A stretch of DNA of 45,380 bases from Ignavibacteriota bacterium (GTDB lineage Bacteria > Bacteroidota > Ignavibacteria > UBA10030): the NCBI GenBank assembly GCA_003170475.1, contig PMZI01000016.1, forward strand, positions 73,165 through 118,544, written 5' to 3'. The notes under the pieces are model-generated. The model searched no databases and was not told the origin of the DNA. It worked only from the letters and a program-made list of their open reading frames with translations. A program made the position numbers and the translations under genes. Every line of letters starts with the position of its first letter. Positions within the stretch are counted from its first letter, which is position 1. Positions 36,037 to 44,486 of this stretch are shown here, piece after piece.

Positions 36037-36484
36037 CTCCAAGGTGCACCTTCCTCAGTCTTTTCTTCTGGCTGTGTTTCTTTTTGGTTTGCACCCGCGT
36101 TTCGTTTGAGCCCCGCGTGGGAGCGGTCTTGATTCGCTTCTTTCTGATCTTCAGCGCATCGCGAAGCAGGCTGACGAGTTTCTCGATCGTCACTTGTTTG
36201 TTCTCCCACTGACTGCGTGACCGCTGGGAACTGATGTGAAGCACGCCTGCAGCATCAATGCGCGACGCCAGTACAAAGAAGATGCGTTCCCGCTGCTCGT
36301 TGCTTAAGGACGAAGAGTGCAGAACATCAAACAAGAGTTCGACGCGTGTCTCGAGTTTGTTGACGTTTTGACCTCCCGGTCCGCTGCTGCGCGAGGTGCG
36401 GAACCGCAACTCAGCAGCCGGAAGCTCAACGGTCGCTGTAATATGAAGAGAAGTGGACGAGTGCTGCATTTGATGTTCGCTCAA
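36029..36484 (-). CDS. arfB: alternative ribosome-rescue factor, peptidyl-tRNA hydrolase
   Basis: The 151-residue ArfB (YaeJ) releases nascent chains from ribosomes stalled on non-stop mRNA. The catalytic GGQ loop is at residues 37-39 (RSSGPGGQNVNKLETRVEL) and there is a long basic C-terminal tail (KKKHSQKKRLRKVHLGDE) that enters the empty mRNA channel. It is shorter than class-I release factors and lacks stop-codon-recognition domains. It overlaps the DinB-like gene downstream. Confidence 0.93.
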   Translation of the reverse strand: MSEHQMQHSSTSLHITATVELPAAELRFRTSRSSGPGGQNVNKLETRVELLFDVLHSSSLSNEQRERIFFVLASRIDAAGVLHISSQRSRSQWENKQVTIEKLVSLLRDALKIRKKRIKTAPTRGSNETRVQTKKKHSQKKRLRKVHLGDE

Positions 36485-36595
36485 TTATGAACAGCTCTCT
36501 TGAGGAGGCAAAGAGTCCCTGAGAAGATGTGACGAAACGTTGAAGGGTTGCGGGAAGCATGCATCGAAGATTCAGGCGCAACGAGCACGGACTCT

Positions 36596-37558
36596 TCAGA
36601 TCAAAAACCGTCCGCCCTCCATCACCTTTTTGTCATCGAACCAAACAGTCGGTTCCTTGATGAGCCCATCGAGATGACTCGCCACACGAACGGAGCCACC
36701 CATCGATTTATTGTCGCCGAAAGCGATGTGGATGGTCCCCATGACTTTTTCGTCTTCAATGATCAATCCGGTAAGGATGGCCCTGTCATTCGTTCCAATG
36801 CCAAATTCAGCGACGGTTCGTGCGTCCTTGCCATGAGGCTCCAGAAGTTCTATCAAGCGCTTCGCTTCGGCTCCACCCGTGATGTCTGTAGCGTACCCGT
36901 CTTGCACGGTAATCCGGATGGGCTCCCTCACCAGCCCAACCTGCGCCATCGAACCATCAACAACAACCACCCCTTGCGATTCCCCTTCGAGCGGGGCAAG
37001 ATATGCCTCACCCGTTGGGAGGTTTCCCCAGAGGCCTTTTTCGCGGAAGAGGCCGGAGCTCGCATGGGCCTTTCTCCCTTTGATGGGAAGCGTCACATCT
37101 GTGCCGGACGGGGCTTTGACTCTCACGATACTGGTCTTCTCCAACTCGTCGCAAAGACGAAACGTCCGCTCAGCAATCTTGTGATAGTCGGCGTTCATGC
37201 AACGGACCATGATCTCCTCTGTCACTCCGGGTAACGTGGCGACCCTGGCCCCCGATGCACTCGCCGCACGCCGCGAGTCGGTATGGGTGAGAGATTTGGA
37301 AGTGGGACACAAAACAACGTCAACCATCTTCATCAGTTCCGCTACTTCCGGAGGAGGTTCAGCACCATTGGAGGCTCGCGGCAGAATTTCCACGAGCATA
37401 ACTTCCGTGCCAAGGTCCTTCGCTGCTTGCCACAACGCATAGCCTATCGTCCGGAGCGGTTCATCAGTCACGATAAGAACACGCTCACCAGCTTTCGTAC
37501 CCATGCAGTCGCGGACAGCAATGAGAGAAGCGGAATAGAGCTCAGGAGAAACGACCAC
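36596..37558 (-). CDS. M29-like (aminopeptidase T, COG2309) metallo-aminopeptidase
   Basis: The product of about 320 residues has the M29 signature region: AEFGIGTNDRAILTGLIIEDEKVMGTIHIAFGDN followed by HLDGLIKEPTVWFDD, providing metal-binding Glu, His and Asp residues. It should remove N-terminal residues from peptides in the cytoplasm. The open frame extends upstream through a heptad repeat and the end of the MFS gene; that extension encodes low-complexity sequence. The GTG at 37556-37558 is the first start that leaves only the conserved domain. It opens the peptide-use block (transporters, PepD, ProDH). Confidence 0.85.
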   Translation of the reverse strand: MVVSPELYSASLIAVRDCMGTKAGERVLIVTDEPLRTIGYALWQAAKDLGTEVMLVEILPRASNGAEPPPEVAELMKMVDVVLCPTSKSLTHTDSRRAASASGARVATLPGVTEEIMVRCMNADYHKIAERTFRLCDELEKTSIVRVKAPSGTDVTLPIKGRKAHASSGLFREKGLWGNLPTGEAYLAPLEGESQGVVVVDGSMAQVGLVREPIRITVQDGYATDITGGAEAKRLIELLEPHGKDARTVAEFGIGTNDRAILTGLIIEDEKVMGTIHIAFGDNKSMGGSVRVASHLDGLIKEPTVWFDDKKVMEGGRFLI

Positions 37559-37624
37559 GGGAGTTCCGATTGTCGATGTTCGATGTATGATTTGGAAATG
37601 GCTAATAGGTGAATTGTAGAGTCC

Positions 37625-37680
37625 TAGTTTCGAGTTTTGAGTTCTGAGTTCTGAGTTCTGACTCCCGGATTCTCCCTTCC
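37625..37680. repeat. heptad array (GAGTTCT)n
   Basis: Eight 7-bp units, three of them exact GAGTTCT (37639-37659) flanked by diverged copies (TAGTTTC, GAGTTTT, GACTCCC, GGATTCT, CCCTTCC). The array abuts the stop codon of the MFS gene and falls inside the spurious N-terminal extension of the aminopeptidase reading frame, where it would encode a repeating RTQNSEL-type sequence. Confidence 0.75.
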
Positions 37681-39011
37681 TATTTCGAGCTTGCTTTGAT
37701 CGTCTCCAGCCCGTGCCCTTGCGGCCCCGCTTCTGTTTTCCGAAGCATGATCGCAAAGAACAGTCCCAGGAAACCGAGAGTGGAGAAGATCCACATGCCG
37801 ACGGCATAGCCTCCGGGATTGGTTCCGCTCCCATGGCCTGCGTCGTTCGCCATGCCTACCATAAGATTGAGGGCGAAGAAACCGATTTGCTGAATCAGCG
37901 TCATCAGCGCATATGCAGTACCGAGACGCTTCTCTTCGACGATGTAGGCAACTGAAGGCCACATGACAGCAGGGATAAGCGAGAAGGCAATCCCCATCAT
38001 CGACACCGGAACCCAAAGCGTTACTCCGCTGTACATCATGATCAAATAAACCGGCATCAGGAGAAATGAGCCTACCATCATGAAGAGAGCACGCTTTCCG
38101 ACTTTGTCGACCAGAAGTCCGAAGAGCGGCGTCGCAATCATCGCTGAAAAAGGGAGCAGGCTGTTGAAGAACCCGGCCGAGCTGCGAGCAGCGCCTTCAG
38201 CGAGACCTGCGAAATGCGTATCCATGAAGAATTTGATGGCAAACGTCCGGAATGGAAAGATCGCAGAGTAGAAAGCGAAACAGAGTGCGACAATGTACCA
38301 ATATGACTTGTTGAAACGGAAGATCCCTTTGAATTCGAGTTTGTCCGTAGAGCCTGCCTGGCCAAGCGAGTACTTGTTGGCGGCACTATTCTCCAACCAC
38401 CAATACACGACAGCAGCAATCACGCAGATCAATCCGGCGCCAACCGCAATGAAGAGCGGTCCTTGCCAGCTTGGCTCCGCACTCGGCCCATGCGGATAAA
38501 ACACTCCTCCTGCCCAGGACGGCGAATTGTCAGCAGCAACCGAAGCCAAACGCGCTATGGTGAGGTTCACCCCGAATGCAAAACTGAGTTCCTTTCCCCG
38601 AAACCATTTTGCAAGAGCGGTGGTCACTGCCACGATCAACGACTCAGCTCCTAGCCCCAGAACGGCTCGCCCCGAAACCATCACGGCAAAGCTCCCTTTG
38701 ACCGCAGTCAACATCGCCCCCAGGAGGCAGAGAACCGAGAATATCAAGATTGCCTTCTTGGCGCCGATCCGGTCGACGACGATGCCGCCGATCAGAAGCG
38801 TCAGCACTGCGGCAACACTGTAGCTCGAGTTCAACCAGCCAACGTTCTCATCGCTGAAGCCCAGTTGCTTCACGAAGATATCGACAACCGGATTAATGGC
38901 ATCATAGATGTAGTAGTTCCCAAACATCGCAAGGCTGAGGAACAGGAGGGCAACCCATCGGAAAACACGCGGCGGTTGGGGCAACGCAATGGAAGCGGCA
39001 GGAGATGACAT
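37680..39011 (-). CDS. MFS transporter
   Basis: The 443-residue carrier has 12 predicted helices and the MFS A-motif (GGIVVDRIGAKKAIL, after about residue 70), plus a similar segment in the second half (GLLVDKVGKRALFM). The ATG at 39009-39011 is preferred; the upstream extension lies over the pepD terminator region and is not protein-like. Substrate cannot be read, but the neighbours (M29 aminopeptidase, PepD, OPT) make a peptide or amino-acid substrate a reasonable guess. Stop codon is touched by a heptad repeat array. Confidence 0.9.
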   Translation of the reverse strand: MSSPAASIALPQPPRVFRWVALLFLSLAMFGNYYIYDAINPVVDIFVKQLGFSDENVGWLNSSYSVAAVLTLLIGGIVVDRIGAKKAILIFSVLCLLGAMLTAVKGSFAVMVSGRAVLGLGAESLIVAVTTALAKWFRGKELSFAFGVNLTIARLASVAADNSPSWAGGVFYPHGPSAEPSWQGPLFIAVGAGLICVIAAVVYWWLENSAANKYSLGQAGSTDKLEFKGIFRFNKSYWYIVALCFAFYSAIFPFRTFAIKFFMDTHFAGLAEGAARSSAGFFNSLLPFSAMIATPLFGLLVDKVGKRALFMMVGSFLLMPVYLIMMYSGVTLWVPVSMMGIAFSLIPAVMWPSVAYIVEEKRLGTAYALMTLIQQIGFFALNLMVGMANDAGHGSGTNPGGYAVGMWIFSTLGFLGLFFAIMLRKTEAGPQGHGLETIKASSK

Positions 39012-39025
39012 AGGCACTCGCGGAA

Positions 39026-39069
39026 AAATGAAAAAGAAATGGGCAGGCAAAAAAGTCTCTTGCCTGCCC
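39026..39069 (-). terminator. strong intrinsic terminator after pepD
   Basis: GGGCAGGCAA / TTGCCTGCCC makes a perfect 10-bp stem with a 9-base loop, and on the minus strand it is followed by ATTTCTTTTTCATTTT. It lies just past the pepD stop, so the MFS gene is expected to need its own promoter or read-through. Confidence 0.88.
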
Positions 39070-39085
39070 TTGATTGGAACTGGGA

Positions 39086-40543
39086 TTAGTTGACGTTCTT
39101 CAGAATTGCCAGCAGGAACTTCCAGAACTTCTCGACTGTATCGATGTGGATTTTCTCGTCCGGCGAGTGAACTGCCTGCATGGTGGGACCGAATGAGACC
39201 ATATCTATGCCGGGATATTTCTCTCCGATGATCCCGCACTCGAGACCTGCATGAATAGCTTTGACTGCCGGTTCTTTTCCGTACAGCGATTGATACGTGG
39301 ATTTCGCGACCTTCAGGATTGGCGAATCAAGGTTCGGCTTCCATCCCGGATACCCTTCTCCCTTTTCCACCTTCGCACCACCCAGCTCAAACACGCAGGC
39401 GACAGTCTGACAGATCTCCTGAATCTCGGATGCGACAGAGCTGCGTTGACTGGTGATGAGCGTGATCTTTCCCTTCTCCGTCTTGAGCACTGCAACATTC
39501 GTCGAAGTTTCAACGAGCCCGGGAATATCGGCACTCATTTTGATGACGCCATGAGGCAGACCGGCAATCGTCTTGAGTACAAGCGCCTGCAATTGCTTCT
39601 TGACCACTTTCCCCTTCTTCACATTTTTGAGGACTTCAAGCTCAACGACAAGGTCTGGTTCAACCGTTGCGAGTTCAGCCTTCGTTGTGTGCTGGTATGC
39701 GCCAACGACTTTCTTCGCCTGTGCCAGCTTCGCTTTGGGAATGTAGACAAGTGCCTCTGCTTCACGTGGTATGGCGTTACTCTTGTTACCGCCCTCCATA
39801 TTCGCAATGCGCACACCGAGATCGGTCAGGCCAATGAGCGTGCGGTTGAGAATCTTGAGGGAATTTCCGCGACCCTTGTCGATTTCGAGTCCGGAGTGCC
39901 CCCCTTTCAATCCTTTCACGTGGATCATCGCAGCAACAGTGTTTCCCGGTGCGTTCTCAAAATTTACTTTCCACACACCCGTTGTGTTCTTTCCGCCTGA
40001 GCAGCCGACGTACAATTCGCCCTCTTCTTCAGAGTCCAGGTTCATTAAAATCTTGCTCTGCACAAATCCGGGCTTCAGATTCGTGGCGCCCGTCAATCCA
40101 GTCTCTTCATCGATTGTGAAAAGGAATTCCAACGGACCGTGAACAAGCGATTTGTCTTCCATGATCGCCAGGTTCGTGGCAACGGCGACACCGTTATCCG
40201 CACCAAGGGTCGTTCCATTTGCCATCATCAAGTTGCCGTTACGGACAAGTTCAATAGGATCCTTCTCAAAGTCATGGACCGTGTCCTTGTTCTTCTCGCA
40301 GACCATATCCAGGTGTCCCTGCAAACAGATCATGGGGCGGTTTTCGTAACCGGGAGAAGCCGGCTTGCGAACAACCACCGTCATGAACTTGTCCTGCTTT
40401 GCCTCGAGCCCAAATTCCTTGGCCTTCTGCATGACATATGCAGCAATCTGTTTTTCGTTTTTTGAGCCGCGTGGAATCTTGCTGATCTCGGCAAAGTACT
40501 TCCACACGCCTTCGGGTTTTAATCCTTCAATGGGGTTTGACAT
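39086..40543 (-). CDS. pepD: aminoacyl-histidine dipeptidase (M20C)
   Basis: The 485-residue PepD cleaves dipeptides such as carnosine-type Xaa-His and many others in the cytoplasm. The M20C metal-binding set is present: CLQGHLDMVCEKN, LGADNGVAVA, DEETGLTGATNL, NLDSEEEGELYVGCSGG and a late LECGIIGEKYPGIDMVSFGP. Length is normal for PepD. The ribosome-binding site is AAGGAGA; a nearly identical leader (AAGGAGACTG) also precedes the OPT gene. The upstream PqqD-like gene ends 20 bases before the ATG, so the two are likely cotranscribed. A strong terminator follows it. Confidence 0.94.
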   Translation of the reverse strand: MSNPIEGLKPEGVWKYFAEISKIPRGSKNEKQIAAYVMQKAKEFGLEAKQDKFMTVVVRKPASPGYENRPMICLQGHLDMVCEKNKDTVHDFEKDPIELVRNGNLMMANGTTLGADNGVAVATNLAIMEDKSLVHGPLEFLFTIDEETGLTGATNLKPGFVQSKILMNLDSEEEGELYVGCSGGKNTTGVWKVNFENAPGNTVAAMIHVKGLKGGHSGLEIDKGRGNSLKILNRTLIGLTDLGVRIANMEGGNKSNAIPREAEALVYIPKAKLAQAKKVVGAYQHTTKAELATVEPDLVVELEVLKNVKKGKVVKKQLQALVLKTIAGLPHGVIKMSADIPGLVETSTNVAVLKTEKGKITLITSQRSSVASEIQEICQTVACVFELGGAKVEKGEGYPGWKPNLDSPILKVAKSTYQSLYGKEPAVKAIHAGLECGIIGEKYPGIDMVSFGPTMQAVHSPDEKIHIDTVEKFWKFLLAILKNVN

Positions 40544-40563
40544 ACGACAGTCTCCTTAGAATA

Positions 40564-40938
40564 TCATTGTTGCTTTGGTGCTGTGACATGAGCATTGAGG
40601 TTCACAAGATCTGACTTCTCCAGCATGAGGAGGAACGTGCGAATCCGGTCTTCGGCAGATTCCGCCGTTTCCGTGAATTCAGAGCGCAGTCTCTCGGCGA
40701 TCTCTGCCACCGTGGTTCGTCCGTCACACTGTTTCCAAACAAAACTTCCCAGCCTGTCCAGCTTGACACGAACATGAGGATACTTCAGGTGCGGAACAAG
40801 CCATTTCACCAGCAGCTCGTGTTGAAACTTTGGAATGAGAACAACGACATTTCCGTTCTCCGCCGTTTCCCACGTCGCTCTCTGCTCTGGGGTGAGCTCG
40901 AGGAGGTTGATGGATTGCCTGTTCTTACGTCGCAGCAT
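40564..40938 (-). CDS. orphan PqqD-like (RRE-fold) protein
   Basis: The 124-residue protein has a short N-terminal segment, then a PqqD-like winged-helix region: VRVKLDRLGSFVWKQCDGRTTVAEIAERLRSEF followed by RIRTFLLMLEKSDLVNL. PqqD-type RREs bind leader peptides for radical-SAM or other modifying enzymes. No radical-SAM gene, precursor peptide or other pqq gene is in the window, so the protein may serve a partner elsewhere or have taken another peptide-binding role. It lies between a dipeptidase (20 bases downstream) and the OPT transporter gene, itself followed by a terminator. Confidence 0.8.
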   Translation of the reverse strand: MLRRKNRQSINLLELTPEQRATWETAENGNVVVLIPKFQHELLVKWLVPHLKYPHVRVKLDRLGSFVWKQCDGRTTVAEIAERLRSEFTETAESAEDRIRTFLLMLEKSDLVNLNAHVTAPKQQ

Positions 40939-40964
40939 TGGACGGCACCTAAACCGCTATCGAC

Positions 40965-41003
40965 AAAATGAGCGGAGCAAGCTTGGCAGCGTTACTCCGC
41001 TCA
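40965..41003 (-). terminator. intrinsic terminator after OPT transporter gene
   Basis: TGAGCGGAG / CTCCGCTCA forms a perfect 9-bp stem with a 17-base loop, followed on the minus strand by TTTTG. It starts 20 bases past the OPT stop. Confidence 0.72.
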
Positions 41004-41023
41004 AAATCAGACTCAGATTTCTT

Positions 41024-43132
41024 CTACATCATCGCCGTCGGTGGCGCAGGCTCATCGGGTGATCCCGCCTTTTTCAACGGAACAAAGATAAGATAGAATG
41101 CCAGAACAGCAAAGAATGCAACCGCCAGATACGGCGCGACATCGTTGAAAATGTCCAAGGACACGAATTCAGGCGGTTTGCCCATGCGATCGTTTATAAA
41201 GACGACAGCCGCAATGAACAATCCCATGAGCGCCTCTCCGGCAATCAATCCAGAAGCTGCAAGAATTCCTGCATTCTCCACCCGCGCCTTCTGAGCATCA
41301 TTATGACCGCGTTTCTTTGAAAGCCGATCGACTACGCCACGAATCATGCCGCCAATAAAAATTGCGAAGGTCGTGCCGAGCGGGAGATACATGCCAACAG
41401 AGAAAAGCATCGGACTACGGACCTTAATGAGGATCATGGAAATTCCCATTGCGATGCCGACAATGACGAGCGGCCAGGCCATCTCACCGCCGATGATTCC
41501 CTGTGAAAGGGCGGCCATCAAGCCTGCCTGAGGAGCTGGTAGGTGAGCGCTTCCAAAACCACCGTTTGTCGGGTTCAGCGCCAGGTCTGAATTATGTAGC
41601 ACGTAAAGCGGAAAGAACATGACCAAGCCGGCAAGGATCACACCGATGATGTCACCGATCTGCATTTTCCATGGTGTTCCGCCGAGAATATGACCAACCT
41701 TCAGATCCTGCAACATTTCCCCCGCTACCGCCGACGAAACGCACACGACGGCGGCCACGCCCAGTACCGCGGCGACCCCCTGACTTCCGGAGACGCCGAC
41801 AAGCACCATCGTCAGCGCTGCAACGACGGTTGTCGCAAGCGTGAGCCCGGAGATAGGGTTGTTGGACGATCCAATGAGTCCAACCAGATTGCCGGAGACT
41901 GCAGCGAAAAAGAACCCAGTAATAAGCATGACCAACGCAGCCAGAATTGCGCCGCCGATCACCTGAGTGAAATAGAAATAGAGGGCAATCATGAGCAAGA
42001 AGATGACGACGATACCCAGCAAAACGACGCGGAACGAAAGGTCTTTTTCAGTGCGAAGAGTGGTGGTATCTGCTGATGCCGCCTTCCGCACATCTGCGAC
42101 GCCGCGCTTGATGCCCAGGATGAGATTCTTCCGCATCTTCCAGAGTGTGAAGCAAGCGCCGACGAGCATACCGCCCACCGCGATTGGTCGGACGATATAT
42201 CGATAGAGATGGCCTGTGAGTTGCGCCCAGTGCTGCGTTCCATCTGGTGTGGTGTATTTGTCGATCATATTGGGGCCAACGAAGAACACCAGCAGTGGCA
42301 CAAGAAGTCCCCATGCCAGCAGTCCGCCGGCGAAGTTCAGAGCACCGAGCTCGGGACCGATGATGTAGCCCACGCCAATGTACGCTGGCGTGATATCGGG
42401 AGCAGAAAACGTCGTGATACCTCCAGCCGGTACGACATTCGATTCCTTCGTTAGACCGAGCCTGACGAGGCTCTCCTTGAGCTTTCCCACGGGGATCTGA
42501 AAGGTGTTCTGATAGAAGAAAACACCCAATCCATCCTTTGTTCCGATATCGCCCCTGGAGAGTAATTTGACCAAGGCACCTACGCCCATCGCCTTAAACA
42601 GCTGCATTGCGGCTCCCATGCCGCGTTGGCCGGCCTTGTGGATTTCGCTGGCAGCAACCGATTCAGGGAATGGAAGCGTATGGTCCTCGACCATGACTTT
42701 GCGAAGGATTGTAACGAACATAATCCCAAGAACTCCACCGAGGATCATCAGCGCGCTGGCAGTCAGATACTCTGTCAGCATATTGGCCGTGTCGAACTTC
42801 CAAAGCTGGAGAACCACGAATGCCGGGATCGTAAAGATCGCACCGGCAGCGACCGACTCACCGATGGATCCGACCGTTCGGGCAAAGTTCTCTTCGAGAA
42901 GTGAACCTTTGTAGATTCGCAGGATCGCCATGCCGATGACTGCTGCCGGGTAGGTGGCAGCGATCGTCATTCCTGCCTTGAGGCCGAGGTAGGCATTCGC
43001 CGCTCCGAGAACCACGCACATGATCAATCCGATAATGAGCGCGCGGACCGTGAATTCCTTCATATCAGTGTCGACGGGAACGAAGGGCCTGAATTTCGGT
43101 TCCCCTCCGCCTCCGCTCTTGATATCTGCCAT
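41024..43132 (-). CDS. OPT family oligopeptide transporter
   Basis: The 702-residue polytopic protein matches the OPT family (proton-coupled oligopeptide carriers of about 15-16 helices): N-terminal FTVRALIIGLIMCVVLGAANAYLGLKAGMTIAATYPAAVIGMA, the mid-region GNLVGLIGSSNNPISGLTL and KMQIGDIIGVILAG. It would import small peptides or peptide conjugates across the inner membrane. The ribosome-binding site AAGGAGA sits before the ATG. It is flanked by ProDH upstream (34 bases) and PqqD-like/PepD downstream, which gives a peptide import-hydrolysis-proline oxidation sequence. Confidence 0.94.
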   Translation of the reverse strand: MADIKSGGGGEPKFRPFVPVDTDMKEFTVRALIIGLIMCVVLGAANAYLGLKAGMTIAATYPAAVIGMAILRIYKGSLLEENFARTVGSIGESVAAGAIFTIPAFVVLQLWKFDTANMLTEYLTASALMILGGVLGIMFVTILRKVMVEDHTLPFPESVAASEIHKAGQRGMGAAMQLFKAMGVGALVKLLSRGDIGTKDGLGVFFYQNTFQIPVGKLKESLVRLGLTKESNVVPAGGITTFSAPDITPAYIGVGYIIGPELGALNFAGGLLAWGLLVPLLVFFVGPNMIDKYTTPDGTQHWAQLTGHLYRYIVRPIAVGGMLVGACFTLWKMRKNLILGIKRGVADVRKAASADTTTLRTEKDLSFRVVLLGIVVIFLLMIALYFYFTQVIGGAILAALVMLITGFFFAAVSGNLVGLIGSSNNPISGLTLATTVVAALTMVLVGVSGSQGVAAVLGVAAVVCVSSAVAGEMLQDLKVGHILGGTPWKMQIGDIIGVILAGLVMFFPLYVLHNSDLALNPTNGGFGSAHLPAPQAGLMAALSQGIIGGEMAWPLVIVGIAMGISMILIKVRSPMLFSVGMYLPLGTTFAIFIGGMIRGVVDRLSKKRGHNDAQKARVENAGILAASGLIAGEALMGLFIAAVVFINDRMGKPPEFVSLDIFNDVAPYLAVAFFAVLAFYLIFVPLKKAGSPDEPAPPTAMM

Positions 43133-43166
43133 AGCAGTCTCCTTACGTTTGTGTGAGAGAACTGGT

Positions 43167-44066
43167 TCAACGAATAAAGATAGCCTTTGTGATGTACCAC
43201 GCCATGGCTGGATTCTCTTTCAGGCGGCGCGTCGAGTATGCGTACCATTGTTCACCATAGGGAACATAGACGCGAAGTCGATGACCATCTCGAACAATCT
43301 GGTCGCGCCGGGATTCCCGAACCCCAAGGAGCATCTGGAATTCATATTGAGCGGGTTCCAACTCAAGCTTCTTGAGAAGGGTGATAGCTCCATCGATAAG
43401 AAAATCGTCGTGGGTTGCTATCCCAACATAAGAGCCTCCTTCAAGAATGATTTGAAGGAGCTTCAAGTAGTTGTTCCGGATCTCCTGTCGGTCTTTGAAG
43501 GCGATCGAGGGAGACTCATTGTAAATTCCTTTGCAGAGGCGGAAATTGGCGCCTTCCTTGACCAAGGCTCGGACATCCGCTTCGCTTCGATGAAGGTACG
43601 CCTGAATCACAACCCCCATGTTGGAATAGCCATCCGCGCGCAATCGGCGATAGATGGCAATCGTGGCGTCGGTCGTCGTGGCGTCTTCCATGTCGATGCG
43701 CACAAAATTGCCGAGCCGTCGCGCTTCATCGAGAATAGTGCGAATGCTCTGGAAGCAGAGTTCAGGATCGATGCTTAATCCCAGTTGCGTAGGTTTGATT
43801 GAGACGTTGGAGTTGAGTTGATTCTGACCAATCGCCTGGAGAATCGACAGGATATTGTCCCGAACCTGATGGGTCTCCGACGCATCCTTCACGTCTTCTC
43901 CCAGAAGGTCCATCGTGCACATCATCCTTGCTTGATTCAATCTCTTTACTGTCTGAACACCCTGGTTGAGCGTAGTTCCGGCAATATACCTGCTCGCGAC
44001 GCGGCCGACGATAGCCTTTGGAATGAGCGGCATCGCAGTGACGACGAACTTATTAAGAAGGGACAT
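43167..44066 (-). CDS. proline dehydrogenase (monofunctional)
   Basis: The 299-residue FAD enzyme oxidises proline to pyrroline-5-carboxylate. The ProDH barrel motifs are present: VSIKPTQLGLSIDPELC, FVRIDMEDATTTD, NMGVVIQAYLHRSEAD, FRLCKGIYNES, VGIATHDD, YEFQMLLGVRE and the C-terminal VYVPYGEQWYAYSTRRLKENP. The ATG at 44064-44066 is preferred; the 30-residue extension of the frame lacks similarity. There is no P5C-dehydrogenase domain or gene in the window. Its 34-base spacing to the OPT gene suggests cotranscription. Confidence 0.94.
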   Translation of the reverse strand: MSLLNKFVVTAMPLIPKAIVGRVASRYIAGTTLNQGVQTVKRLNQARMMCTMDLLGEDVKDASETHQVRDNILSILQAIGQNQLNSNVSIKPTQLGLSIDPELCFQSIRTILDEARRLGNFVRIDMEDATTTDATIAIYRRLRADGYSNMGVVIQAYLHRSEADVRALVKEGANFRLCKGIYNESPSIAFKDRQEIRNNYLKLLQIILEGGSYVGIATHDDFLIDGAITLLKKLELEPAQYEFQMLLGVRESRRDQIVRDGHRLRVYVPYGEQWYAYSTRRLKENPAMAWYITKAIFIR

Positions 44067-44166
44067 AATCGGATATTCAATTGAGTGAGAAACGCGGAAG
44101 GACTGCAGACCATAACGAGAGAACAACCCGTAACTGCAGACCCGAAAACGATGCAAAAAACGTAAA

Positions 44167-44279
44167 GTCGTCCCGAAAAGCTCTTGTTCGGGACCTCGTT
44201 CTTCAGACCCCGATCAAAAGTCCCGCTTTTGGATTCCGCTCACATGCGGGATTCCTAAAGCGGAACATGTCGGGGTGAC
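44167..44279. repeat. double-hairpin repeat, copy A, with a nested palindrome
   Basis: The copy has GTCCCGAA...TTCGGGAC (first hairpin), then CAGACCCCGA and, later, TCGGGGTGAC (second hairpin). Unlike copy B, about 45 extra bases (44221-44265) separate the two arms of the second hairpin. That insert is itself nearly palindromic: CCGCTTTTGGATTCCGC pairs with GCGGGATTCCTAAAGCGG. The arrangement looks like one small element inserted within another. Confidence 0.7.
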
Positions 44280-44294
44280 GTGAGCTCTTTTCCT

Positions 44295-44361
44295 GTCGTC
44301 CCGAAACGTATTTGTTCGGGACCTCGGTTTCAGACCCCGACCAACAGCGTGTCGGGGTGAC
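44295..44361. repeat. double-hairpin repeat, copy B
   Basis: A 67-base copy of the same unit: GTCCCGAA (44298-44305) pairs with TTCGGGAC (44315-44322), and CCCCGAC (44335-44341) pairs with GTCGGGG (44351-44357). It shares the conserved GGACCTCG and CAGACCCCGA boxes with copy A. Confidence 0.75.
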
Positions 44362-44486
44362 TTGGTGATTTTGTGCGTTTGCAGAAAAAGGAGGTAAGCG
44401 TCTCGCCTCAAGAACGGCGAAAAAAGATAGCCACACAACCCTAGAAAAGCAACTGAAAAGCCCTCGTATTCGGGCCATTCTCAACG

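Larger units (their letters stand above)
44067..44486. other. 420-base gap with hairpin repeats
   Basis: Between the barrel gene at the right edge and the proline dehydrogenase ATG there is no credible gene. The middle is filled by two copies of a hairpin-rich repeat (44167-44361). Nothing recognisable lies in the remaining flanks. Confidence 0.6.

Noticed and set aside
37559-37834. N-terminal extension of the M29-like aminopeptidase
   Set aside because: It consists of sequence antiphase to the MFS gene end and a translated heptad repeat; the conserved domain begins after the GTG at 37558.
39012-39239. N-terminal extension of the MFS transporter
   Set aside because: It runs through the pepD terminator and the end of pepD, and is not hydrophobic like the family N-terminus.
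39251-40000. Rightward 249-codon frame
   Set aside because: Antisense to the strongly conserved pepD gene.
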